A stretch of 64,000 nucleotides of DNA from Typha latifolia (Eukaryota > Streptophyta > Magnoliopsida > Poales > Typhaceae): NCBI GenBank assembly GCA_019914945.1, contig CM034102.1, forward strand, positions 15,117,501-15,181,500, given 5' to 3'. Shown here piece after piece: positions 25,437 to 39,000 of the stretch; within the stretch, counting starts at the first letter, position 1; every line of letters begins with the position of its first letter. Made by a program: the position numbers and the translations under genes. Under the pieces are notes generated by a model. The model saw only the letters and a program-made list of their open reading frames with translations, made no database searches and was not told the DNA's origin.

Positions 25437-28400
25437 TCAAGAGGCCTTTTCATAGCATTGGGCTGCCGTCATGAGATCTGCCACACATGGTGCCGAATAT
25501 ACATCCTTGATTCGTGCTACTTTATGGTTTCCTTAAATTGGTTTTAAATTACATTTTCTTTTGTTTCTCTCTTTTTCGTAGGTTGAGAGATTGTTGGAGG
25601 ATAAGTTCTCTGAGATATTGTTTTCTGCCCTTCCTAACCATAGCAGGACATGCCCAAGGTATTGTTGTTTACTGATCTTTCATAGCTCTTTCCTCATAAC
25701 TGAGAATTGTCAAATCCATTTAACTATTTCAGTACTTGGTCATATTATTTATGCACTTAATGGCAAAATTATGTTGTTTTGACTCTAGAGATATTAATGC
25801 AGGTTAACCTATGTCAGTGTGAAATTCTCATTGGAAGAACCAACATTTAGGATTACCGTGTAACTGCAGATTGTAATTCATGTCTGCCACACTTGATTAG
25901 TGCACTATAATATAAGTGTATGCTTGGGCCTGAAGAGCAGAGAGAGACAGCAACTTTTACGTCTCAAAAGTTGTCTTTCCTTATATTCACACTTTGAGGT
26001 TGTTGTTGACCCAAAATAAGGTGGGGCAGCTAGGATGAGGTAGAAGGGATAATAAAAGGGAATAGAATAGGTAATGCAGGAGCATTTTCCTTGATGAAGC
26101 ACTTGTGTAAAAGGGGAAGGACAAATAGAGGAGGCAGGATTCATTTTCCCCTGGCACTTTGGTGGGAGAAGTTGCTGCTCTAGTGTAAAAAAAGGAGAGA
26201 TGGGAACCAGAGGACAGGAAGAACTACTCTACAAACCAACCTTGGTCCCAGCTACAATTTTTGCCATTTCTAGTAGATGAGAAATCTTCATATTCTCAAA
26301 TTTGAATGCTAATTATTGTGCACGAGACAGGAGGCATTATTGGATAACTTTGTAGTCTGTCATTTGTAGGTTACTCAGTTTCCTATTTCAATAGTCTACT
26401 TGCAGTCAAATAATTAGCAATAGTGTACAGATTGTTGATAGTTGCAATCAACTATGCCTTTCAGAGTGTGGGTTAGAGTGCCTGAGGTTTCTTTCTTTGC
26501 AGTAGAACTCTCTGGGGATCTGAAAATTTATTATGATATTATCATTACATTGAATGATTTTTCTCGTGCATGCTATTATTTCATGTCATGACCCAAAATA
26601 GGAATCATGACCGGCCATGCATCTCAATATACTTGAGATACACGAAGCCTTATCAATACTTTCTACGTGTACGATAGCCAAATAAATAAATAAATAAAAT
26701 AAAAATATGCTTTATTAAATTTAAAACTAATTGTAATAAACATAAAACAATGTTACCGTTTTATTGTCTCTAAACTAAATAAATAAAACTTCTATTCTAC
26801 AGCATAATATTTAACAGAGCGGAAAAGTAAATAGATGAATCCTAAGTGGAGGTGGAGTTACGGTACATCTCGCTCAGTCTCCCCGCTGACTATTACCCGA
26901 AATAGATAAACAAATACAAAAAAATAGAGTCCATGAGCCAACAACTATAGCTCGGTGAGTGAAATCAACTCGAAAATCAAATAAATTTTAAATCATATTA
27001 ATACTGAATAAATTAAACTAAGAGCAATAATATCCATAACAGTATGCAACATGCATGCTCTCTAAATAATAACAAAGATAACAATAGAGAGAGTCACAAC
27101 TTGTAACTTTGCACGTTTTCAACATATTAACATCTTTTCAATATTTATACTATCATATGTCTTAATGGGTCTAAACCCTGTGGATCCACATCAACTAGAA
27201 GTCATCTCGAGATGACGCTTAAGACTTTTTTTCATAGCTGATCCGGTTGGGGTCATCAGATGGTATCACCCTGTGATCAACACACTGTCTTTTTCTCTAA
27301 TCGTTGAGAGAAGTTAGAGTCACCTAGGAAATTTTCTCATTCATCCTAGGACTTGTTCCCTAACCCGGCCGAGTCACCTAAGAAAGTCACCGCAGTGATC
27401 TAATTTACATGGTCTGACAAAGATACGAAATATAATAAAATAAATATGTGAGTGAACCCACTCACCTGAGTCTAGACAAAACAACCGAAATATCAAATCT
27501 TTAGCTCACGTACTAAAATCACCACCTTTAATAATAAATAATAATCAAAATTTGATAATTTAAAAACTAAAACGAACTAAAATGGGTTTAATTACCCATT
27601 GTGTTGGGCTGGGCTAATGCTGGCCCAATCCAAATCAAAAAGAACTAATCGGGCTGGGCCAAGGCCCAGCCAGATAGGAAATGGATTGGGCTGCGGTTTA
27701 GCCCGCAGCCCATCCAATTTAATTGGTTCAGGTCGGGTTTGTGGATCCGAAATCCAAACCCGAACTCGAACCCGCATTCAAAAGAAAAAGGGGTGGCTTG
27801 GGTTAAACCCGAGCCAACCAATCCCCTTTTTCTTTTCTCCCTTCTCGCGTCCGACGCGAAGGAGTGGAGGATCGAGAGAGAGAGAGTGGCCGCCGGTGAC
27901 TTTGCCGACGGCGGGTCACGACCGGCTCCCTCCCTCTCTCTCTATATCTCTCTCTCTGTTGTCCTCACAAGGTGGAGGAGGACACACCACCGACGGCCGA
28001 CGTCGACTGGAGCCACGAGGGCTCTTCCAGAAGGCATCCATGGCGCAAGGCAAACGACTTGGAGCTCACGAGCAGCAGCAGCCCGAAGCCGCCGGCCGAC
28101 GAGAGTTGTCGGCGAAGTCGAAATCCCCAATTTAGGTATTTTCGATTTACCTTTTTAAATTTAAATTAAACTAGAGGGATGAGAGAGGGCTCACCGGGGA
28201 GGAGTGTGGTGGTCCCAAATTCCTCTGGCGATGCTCCGACGATCCGATTCCACAGCGACGGCTCCAACGGTGAGAAAAGAAAGAAAACAAAGGAGAAGAA
28301 GGCTGGGGGGTTGAGGAGAGAGAGAGGATTAGGGTTTAATTTATAGATTAGAAGAGGATCAAATCTAATCCGATTCAGATTAGATGAAATCCCCCTTTTT

Positions 28401-31400
28401 CTGCGCCTCGTCGCGTGCCAGAGAGGGAGAGGGGAGGGGCTGCACGTGCACCCTCCTCTCTTGCACGTGCACCCTCATCTCTCAACCCCCAATTATTTTC
28501 TGGTTCTGACATTCCAGAGTTAATTGGACTTTAAAATTAAGAATGAAACATCTGGTTCCTTTCTACATGTAGCATAAGGTGACCAACCCAGTTTACCATA
28601 AAAGATTTACAACCCAAATAGGGGATAACCCTTCAACTTGACTTGATTCATGCAACCAGAAATTTCCAGCCTTGCAACAGACAGCATCATATGTACCTGC
28701 TATTTCAAAAGGGCTACATGCCTACATATACTGTTGTTCACTGTCAAGTCTCTAATATCTAATAGTGCAAGTTTTAAGTTCCCATGTAAACCCCACCATA
28801 TACTGGCATGTTAACGGTTGTTGAGCTGCCAAAATTATTCACCTGGTTGCAAGTCACTTGGAATTGTGTGTATGTGGTATGTGGAAAAGTTTAACTGGGG
28901 AAAAAATGAGGCATCTGATCCTCTGTTTCTTGTGATTTTGTGATAGAGCCTATGAAATCTTGCATCCATAGCATGATTGTGTGATAGGAAATCAGAATAT
29001 GGTAGGACCTGTAGAGTCTTGCATCCTTAATATGAAATCAGAATACGCAATATATTGTCGTTCCTCAAATGGTAGGACTAAATGCAAACCTGTTCAGAGG
29101 CAAATGAGTTGCTTTTATATTAATGAACTGTAGATTATTCTTGGCTGCGTACCTTTATCAGTCTTATACTAGACATTTTAATTGCTGGGGAGAAGGTTCA
29201 TGATATTAGTACTGTTACTGTTTGTTTTATCCAAAATATCAAATTATGTGACATAAAATGTATATCCAGTTGATAAGGTGGTTAGTAAAATGAATTTTGG
29301 CCTGCTCACTTTGATAGTCGTCATGCTGATTTGATGACCATGTAAAAATTATATTTACCATATTGCAACTTCAACTGAACAATATGTAGATGCTGATCAA
29401 ATTGTCCTTGTGAATGCTGCAGTTGTTCCCAAGGAACCTTGAGATTTAAAGTTAGTAGGTTTGGTGCTGGCTACTTCATAGGTTGTGATCAACATCCTAA
29501 ATGCAAGTATGTATGGTGCTTTGCTATTATTTCCTTTCACCCTTCTATTATCTACGTTTATTTAACATATGTTTGTGAAGTTCTTCATGAACCTTCAACA
29601 GGTTGGAAACTTTTGTACTGATTTCTTCATGTAATATAATTTCTACTTTCTGAGGATGTAAGCATATGAATCTTTGGTGGCAGAAATTTGACCTCTTATT
29701 CTGTGAAATTCAGATCATGATCAATAAAAGATCTTGGCATCTCATACCATGTTACCAATAGTTTGACATAAATTTTTGTGAAAAGTAGCAAGTTGTCTTG
29801 CACCATTCTAAGAAAGAGCAATGGTGTCACAATCATACAATTTGTTGGCTGATAAGTGGCTATGTATCTAAGAATGTTTAGTTTCTTATACCTTGATTGC
29901 TCTGAGAAACAAAACTATAACTTATAGTTATCTAGAGGTCTCTAACGTCCCTTGCTATATACTCATAAGATGCACATCAAGTGAAATTTTGAATGTGTAC
30001 TGCATATTGGTGAATAGGTAAGTCTGTAAGTATGAGTTGTTGACCTCTTAATTCAATTATTTTGCTTACATAATCCTTTTAGTTGGTCAAACTATCAGGT
30101 GGTGTAGTTATTCACTTATTCTATACAACGAGCACCAAATCCTATTGAGATGCTAAGCATATCACTCCTTCTCTTAGATGACTGTCCAAATTGGCAATTC
30201 TGTTACAGGTATATTGCTGGTACATTATTTAGTGATGACGACGAATCTGTTCCTTCTGATAAACCAGATAAATCTTATCAGCCAAAGTTGCTAGGCAATA
30301 TTCCTAATTCCAATGAAAAGGTCACGCTTCCTTCAGAAGTCATATAATTTTTTATGCTATATTCTCTCCTAATGTTGCTTCCTTATGGAACTTCTATCTT
30401 AAGCTTCTTTTTCTTTATAATAATGACTTAATTTAGTTTTGTCTATAGGTTTTCCTGAAAAATGGCCCCTATGGATACTATGTCCAGCTGGGTGATGACA
30501 GAAAGGGATGTTCACCAAAAAGAGCCTCTCTTTCGGAGGTAAGCTATTACTCTCCCATATGTACAGGCTGTTGATCTATATTTACATGTATAATTTATGC
30601 ATGCCTAAGAACCTTTTTCTACTAACCTTTATATTACTCTACTACTTTTCTTAAGTCTAAGATCAAATGATTTTTAAATTTGTAAAGAGGGGGGCACATG
30701 TTCCAAAAACCCATTAAAGAAATTAGGGATGCACTTCACAATTTGCATGAACACATTACCAGCCCTAGTAGTTGAAGAAAATATGATTTTTGTACTTGAT
30801 GAGCTTTGAAGTAGAAGTGGAGAGTGGTATAGTGAAAATGAATCCAAAGCCCACTAGTATAGTTTTTTCTTTCCCCGAGCTTGCTTTTTTTGCCATGTGG
30901 AAATTAGTATGCTATAGATATGTCAGCTAAATTAGATGCTATCTCTTTTTCCTTTCCTTATGAGATCATTGAGATATACTACTTTTACATCCTCTCGTGA
31001 GATTATGACCAATATATCACACTGGGCCTAGGCTTAGAGATGCAGATAGCAACCAAAATCCTACAATGAATAAAAACTGTTATGGCTAAGAAGCAAGGTG
31101 TGCTGCTGACGCAATGTACCATTGGCACAGTATGATCACACCAGCAAATCGACATCAATAAGGCAGTACTAGACTACTAGGTGGTGAACCTGATAATGGC
31201 AGTTTGCTCAAGAACACGGAAGAACAAGATAAGTTTAAGTTCAACTAGATTGAGCCAAATCAAAGTGAATAACTTCTTATTACAGCTGGTATCACTTAGT
31301 ATGTTAATAAGGCTTAAAATCCTTGCACCATAAGGTGGTTATGAACTCAAGATGTTCTAGTAATGTTGTAGGCTACGTACATCGTGGCCTTCCAGACTTT

Positions 31401-34400
31401 GCATTAGTGGGAGCCTCACGCACTAAGACGCTTTTGATGTTGTAGGGTGGTTAATTCTAAGGTTCCTAATATCAGGAACGATATCGATCGTCTAGAAAAA
31501 CGATACGAATTGGCTACTCGTATCGAATTAGATTATTTTTTTATTACGTAAAATTCTAAATATTATTTAAAAATATACAAATTTTTTAAAAAATTTAGAA
31601 AACTTAGAAAATAAAAATAACTCATATATGAAGCCCAAAAACTTAAAAAATGTATTAACTTACTCAAAATTCAAACTTTAATGAATATCGAGCCAACTCG
31701 TAAATTTGTGGTCTTCTAATCTTCTCATCGTAATAACTATAAATTTATAAATATTGATACTAAGGACCTGGTGCTCCAACAAGTGATTCCATCATACTAG
31801 TCATATCGTATAGATTTTGTTATGTGCGTTGTGTCTGAGAAAGATAATAATTACTATATGAATTTTGTGTCTAAGGATACTGAGAATAATAACCAGCATA
31901 TAGATCTTGTGATGGCTCCAAGCAATAAATATGCATCATAATTATAGGGAGCAACATTCTCATGATGACGTCGCTGATATATATGTATGTATATCCTCAG
32001 TTTCTCTGTCTTCAATCTCTATCTCTTTGATATTTGCCCGCAAATGTAGATGGGATGTCTCACCACCAGATACATCTTTAAGATTATTACTCATATTAGT
32101 AGGTGTACAATCTCTTACTATCGAACAACTTATATCGGCCTCTGCCTTCGTTGTAATTTCTCTTAATATCTCATTTAATTATGGATTACTCTATCATCTA
32201 ATAATATGTTTGTTACTTCTCTGATTCATAAAGTCAAAGACTCTTCTTTATCAAAATTATGATTTAAATCAATAAGTCTATTTATTATCAATTCGGTTGC
32301 GTGTTTTGGTGTGGATTAAGGAGAAAGTAGTCTAATTTATTTCACACTGTAATAAAGACACGGTTTGACTTAAAATCTTATTTGTTATTGGTGTCAAATT
32401 TGGTGCCAGTCGGCACGGCTATCCTTGATCTATATATCTCCATCTGAAATCAAAAATATGTTATTGCATATATTTTTTAAGAAATTGATTATATTAAAAG
32501 TGAAAAACAAATAATAATAATAAATTAATTAAATCATAACTAACTTTTTTATCGCAAAAGATTTATTTATAAATGTCGGTCTCAAGCTTGCCGATTATTT
32601 TCTTAATTTCTAACAAGACTTCAGAATCATTATTGACATTTGTAGAGAATTAAAATCTTGGATTAAAAAAAATACGTTGTAGAAATTTAAAATTTAAAAT
32701 GTGTAAGCATTCAAGTTTTAAATATTCATAAAAAAATTAGTAAATTAAAAAAATGTCTGCTAGCAACGTGTATATCTCTATATAGTTATTTGTTCCATCT
32801 TGAATCAATTATCTTCCACTATTTTTTATAACTTTAGCTCACATTTTTTATTGATTATTTTGCTATATTTATTGCCTCATATAAGAAATCAATCTCAAAT
32901 TTGTCATCATTGTCTAAAGTCATAATACTTTGACAAGAGGCCTAAATATTGCAGTGGAATTGTAATATCAACCTAAAATGCATTTTCAAGAGTCATGCTA
33001 TTCAAAGTTTCACCTAAAACTTTTATCTTTATGTTTTATATTCTTAATTTTTATAGACCACTTTTATAATATAAAGCAAAATATCATCCTTGTAGCGCAT
33101 GATCCTCCCCAATGCTAAAAAATGAGTGATAAATCTAGTGATATTAGGTTTAATGATCTTCCTACCACTAGTTATCTGCCTAGATAAATTAAAAACTTAA
33201 CTATGGTTGTATATAAAATTTGTCAATCTCTGATATTTATGTATGACCATGTTAATTTCAAGCTCTTTTGTAATATCTTCTGATATAAGATCAATACAAT
33301 ATGCAGCACATGATATTCGATATAAATGATATCTTTTTATCATAAGTAAATTTTCAGCAGTTTTATAATTGGCCAAATTATCAATAATCACTTGAACTAT
33401 TCTTTTTTTCACTTATTTCTTGTACCACTGTATCTATTAACTGATAAATATAATCTGTACTATTAAAATAAGCGGTAGTATCTACAGACTTTAGAAATAT
33501 TATTCCCATGCCTAAATACACCTAAAACTTAATTATAATTTTTTTGTATTGTGTACTCCATCTATCACACGTCATTGTACATTTAAATTCATTCCAATAT
33601 TGTTTAAATATCTCAATATAAGTTCGAAGCCCATCTAACTCTAAGTCAAGATATTTAGTAACAATACCATTTAAATAAGGAGGCAGAACACCAAGCCCTA
33701 TTAATTCTATAACATCCACTATAGTGTTATAATAAGAACTAATAATTATATTGAAAGGAATATAATTGTAGGAGAAAAATTTAGAGACAACCCTACGAAT
33801 ATGTTTTTTTGCATTTTTAATTTCTTTGAGAGCTGTCTTGATCGAAGTCTGTGTACGACCTCTTTTTTTCTGAAGATATACATCCATTGGTCTAATATTT
33901 TCAAATTTTATTATAATACCAAGAGTCTAAGAGTAGATCGAAGTCTGTGTACGGTCTGAAGGAGGGTCTGAAGCACTGATACCACTATATGAGTAGCAGG
34001 AGCTGGGGCAGAAGTGGGGATCTGGGCAGGGGTAGGAGTCTGGATAGGGAGTAGGAGCTTGGGTGGGAGCAGTTTTTGATCCCGAACCAGGAATAGCAGT
34101 TGGTGCAAGAGCTGGCGCTTGAGCAGGAGCCGACTCTTGCTCCCTACTCCTGTCAGGAAATAAACTCTGGGCCGCAGCTCTTCGTCGACGACGATGCGTA
34201 TACATACTGCCCCTTCAAGATTTATAAATGAGATAAGAATAATTTTACTGATTATAATAAAATTTTTATAATGAACCTGAACTGATGCCACTGGACCTCC
34301 ACACAACTCTAAGGGTGATTTAAAATGACAATTTTGGCTCTGATACCAACATTGTCACGACCCAAAATAGGAATCATGACCGGCCATGCATCTCAATATA

Positions 34401-35980
34401 CTTGAGATACACGAAGCCTTATCAATACTTTCTACGTGTACGATAGCCAAATAAATAAATAAATAAAATAAAAATATGCTTTATTAAATTTAAAATTAAT
34501 TGCAATAAACATAAAACAATGTTACCATTTTATTGTCTCTAAACTAAATAAATAAAACTTCTATTCTACAGCATAATATTTAACAGAGCGGAAAAGTAAA
34601 TAGATGAATCCTAAGTGGAGGTGGAGTTACGGTACATCTCGCTCAGTCTCCCCGCTGACTATTACCTGAAATAGATAAACAAATACAAAAAAAATAGAGT
34701 CCATGAGCCAACAACTATAGCTCAGTGAGTGAAATCAACTCGAAAATCGAATAAATTTTAAATCATATTAATGCTGAATAAATTAAACTAAGAGCAATAA
34801 TATCCATAACAGTATGCAATAGGCATGCTCTCTAAATAATAACAAAGATAACAATAGAGAGAGTCACAACTTATAACCTTATACGTTTTCAACATATTAA
34901 CATCTTTTAATATTTATAACTGTCATATGTCTTAATGAGTCTAAACCCTGTGGATCCAAATCAATTAGAAATCATCTCGAGATGACGCTCAAGACTTTTT
35001 TTCATAGCTGATCCGGTTGGGGTCATCAGATGGTATCACCCTGTGATCAACACACTGTCTTTTTCTCTAACCGTTGAGAGAAGTTAGAGTTACTTAGAAA
35101 ATTTTCTCATTCATCCTAGGATTGTTTCCTAACCCCGCCAGAGTCACCTAAGAAAGTCACCGCAGTTATCTAATTTAGGACTTTTCCCTGGGCTTCCAGA
35201 TAGACTTGAGTCACCACGGAAAAGCGCAAGCGATTTATACCGGGACTGTTCTCTAAGTCGTACCAATACTAATCTCATTTTTTTTTCATAAATTTCAATA
35301 TTTGCACGAAGTATGGTGATGCACTGAGTATAATAATTAAATGCACATAGAAAATATAAAAATTAAATTTTCGCACGTATGGATAAAATAAATAGATTTA
35401 CACATAGAAATTGCAATAATTAAATTTTTACACGTAAGGGTGAAATAAATAATTTGCACACAGAAAATTTACATGGTCTGATAAAGATACGAAATATAAT
35501 AAAATAAATATATAAGTGAACCCACTCACCTGAGTCTAGGCAAGACAACCGAAATCTCAAATCTCTAGCTCACGTACTAAAAATCACCACATTTAATAAT
35601 AGATAATAATAAAAAATTTAATTTGAGTAATATCAATATTTTTAAAATTTAAAAACTAAACAGAACTAAAATGGGTTTAATTTACCCATTTGGATTAGGC
35701 TGGGCTACTGCTGGCCCGGCCCATTCCAAAATAATGGATTGGGCTACAGGCCAACCCGCAGCCCATCCAAAATAACCGATTCGGGTCGGGTCTGTGGATC
35801 CGAAATCTAAACCCGACCCAAACCCAAACTTAAACGAAAAAAAGGGTTGGCTCGGGTTAAACCCTAGCCCAACCAACCCTTCCCTCCTTTCTCGCGACCG
35901 ACGCGAGAAGAGGAGAATCAAGGGGGGAGGGTGACCGCCAGCGACCCCCGCCGGCAGCGGTTCACGACCACCTTCAACCT

Positions 35981-36026
<46 letters not shown>

Positions 36027-39000
36027 GTCCTCACGAGGTGGAGGAGAACCCACCACCGATGGCCGACTTCGAAGCCGACGATGACTGGAGCCACGAGGGC
36101 TCTTCCAGAAGGCAACCATGGCGCGAGGCCAACGGCTTGGAGCTCTCGAGCATGAGCAGCAGCATCCCGAAGCTGCCGGCCGGTGAGAGTTGCCGGCGAA
36201 GCCGAAATCCCCAAATTAGGTATTTCTAATTTACTTTATTAAATTAAAATTAAACTAGAGGGATTAGAGAAGGCTCACCAGAGAGGAGTGTGGTGGTCCC
36301 AATTTTCTTCGGCGATGCTTCGACGGGCCGAACCCACGTCGCGATTCCGACAGTGAGGAAAGAAAGAGAACGAAGGAGGAGAAGATGAAGAAAAGGGAAA
36401 AGGAGGCTGGGGGTTGAGGAGAGAGAGAGAATTAGGGTTTTTATTTATAGGGCAAAGATCCAAATCTGAAACAGATTTGGATTCGGCCGATCTGTTGCGT
36501 CTCATCGCGTGAGGGAGAGGGGAGGGGCTGCACGTGCACCCTCCTCTCTCAACCCCTAATTAATTATTTTATTGCCACCTGATGTTGGTATCATGACTTC
36601 TTTTTTTGGAGCCATTTAATTTTAATTACCACCCCCCCCCCCCGGCACCAGTTGCTACTGTTTTTCATGCAGTAGCAGCACTGTTACAAATAGGAAGAGA
36701 AAGAGAGAGGAATTAAAAAGTAATTAAAATAATAACTCACTCGAGGTCGTCGAATCTTGGTCGCAGAATATCGCCAGAGGTCGAGGTCGCCGGTAGAAGA
36801 GGGGCTGTTGGGGAGGGAGGGAGGGAGAGAGAGGGGCTGTTGGGGTCCCCCCATTCGGATCCAAGTGTCGGCTGAAACTAGAAACCATGGTTAATTCCAA
36901 AGTAGGAAGTTTTGAATAGTATGCAATTTTGCATAGTGAGGCTTATAGAATCTTTTAGCTATTCCTTTTTTTTCACATCCGACTCTGATAAATTAGCAAG
37001 ATGACATGGCAATTCAAGGAGGAGACTACCATCAGAAGGAACTTTAGGTCGGAATCGTAGTGTAGAATCTTCCTCATGTGGCATTATGTGCTCAAACCAA
37101 TAAATCACTCATCGTAATGTGGGGTAATATATGTAGCGCTGATTGTATGCTCTAGATTATTCTTATTCAGGCAGATGGAAAGCAGATTCTCAAGTGATCG
37201 ATCTTGGCACAAGTATAGCAGATCATTTTTGTCTGTTTGTTTCTTGTTTTATTATCTTTAGCTGTGGCTACAATAGAATGACTAATGGGTTATAGTTCAG
37301 CCCATAAATATATTTATAACAGAATTGTGAACTTAAGCTGATGCATCCATCTCTTTCAGGTCAAAGATGTTGAGTCAATTACTCTAGAGGATGCTATTGA
37401 GCTTTTGCAATATCCTATAACATTGGTATTCACTAGTTAATTTAATTCCTACCTCATTATGGATGGGTCATTTTATTTTTGTCTATTTGATATTCTCCAT
37501 TACATAAATTTTGGAATGCAGGGAAAGCATCCAGATGATAAATACCCTGTTTTGTTAGCACATTCCAAATTTGGATTTTCTGTTAAACATCGGCGTACTG
37601 TTGCACCAGTACCAAAGGTATGCACTGTATGTTCTTTTTCATTATGACTAGTGAATGCTGCATTATCTTCTATGTAATATTGGTAAATTTTGTCATAAGC
37701 ATTACACAATGTTAATTTATTTTCTATCAGCTTAAATTTTTAGAATAGTTGGTGAGTTAACATAATATTAAAGTAGAGATTCTAGGTGTGAATCATGCTA
37801 GATCCATCTATCATTTAAAATATAATATTTTTATCCGTTTAAGTTAAGTCCACTTGTTTGACCCATCAAGATGTCTCAAGCTCAGTAGTGAGGGGAAGAG
37901 TTAAAAATATAAAAACTATACTTTTTTATCAGATATAGTTTTTAGAGTAGTTAGTGAGTTAACACATAGTAATAGCTATTTTTTTGTTTATCTTTTCTAT
38001 GCTAACACAAGTATGTTGTCAATGTTAATCATAACAATATTATGGAACAATTAGATATAGAGTTTAGTGTTTGGAAGAACATATTCTATAATTCTTATTT
38101 CTCTTTTAAAGGGCTAGTTCGCATGCCTCGTTTTGGGCTCTTATCTCAGGTCAAACATTTTAAAGGAAAATGCCCTAATTTTTCTTTTCATTAAGTGCTC
38201 TATTTTTTACTAAAGTTTGTCAGGAAGGAATAATTTTAATCTTCTATGCTAGTTGAAGATATATCTTCCTGCACTACCAGAAGTTGATCTTGCTATAGGC
38301 CAAGATGGGAACCATAAAATATTGTTGATGGACAAGAGATAGAGTGGCCTGGATGTCTTGTTAAATGATTTGATCTATTACAATATTCAAGGTTTAGATG
38401 ATCTATTTGTAGTTAGAGATACTTTTTAGGTACTATATTGGTAATTTGAGAGAAGAGGTTTATTAGATTTATTACTTGTTTGATTTCAGCTTTGACCGGC
38501 TCCTAGAACTTTGAGATCAGCTATTTTGGTATGTCCACATTGGATCTTGTTTTTGGCTGAAAAGATATTAAACGAAAAAGTAACATTATAGAAAATTCGG
38601 ATAACCTAGAAACTTATTTTTTTAATATGTTGAAATTTTGATGTGGTGATTTAGATTTTAGATTACTGTATTGTAGCATGCCGCATATAGTCTCCAATTA
38701 ATCTCAGCAGTTGAAAAATGAAAACCACACTTGTCTACTGGGATGGAGTAAACCGTGATGAGATATGCCAACTAATTTTGTGTCCCTCAGTCTTCAAAAC
38801 TGAAGATAATTATGCCATAGCAGTAATTTTGTTTTAGGTTCTGTTATTGTTCTAATTGAATGGTTTTTCATTTGGTCCATGGATCCCACGGAAAGAAACA
38901 GAAACAAAATGAGAATAACTTTTCCCAATCTGGAAGATTCTAAGTATGTCACTGTTCTGAGTGCAAAGAGATCATGGATATTATTATCCCTATTTATTTG

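Noticed and set aside
25045..25547. Overlapping open frames of 83-136 codons
   Set aside because: They consist mainly of a (CT)n run read as Ser-Leu repeats, inside a TOP1 intron.
27599..28169. Several GC-rich frames inside the solo LTR (and their counterparts near 35682-36229)
   Set aside because: The frames are not kept the same in the two LTR copies, and the sequence reads better as LTR promoter/leader on the minus strand.
33911..34306. 131-codon minus-strand frame overlapping the gag-like frame
   Set aside because: Shadow frame of the retroelement leader with repetitive Leu/Pro content.
26584..36584. One full-length LTR retrotransposon bounded by the two similar LTRs
   Set aside because: TOP1 exons 16, 17 and 18 lie between them in correct order and frame, and only the right copy has a primer-binding site, so they are not the two ends of one simple insertion.
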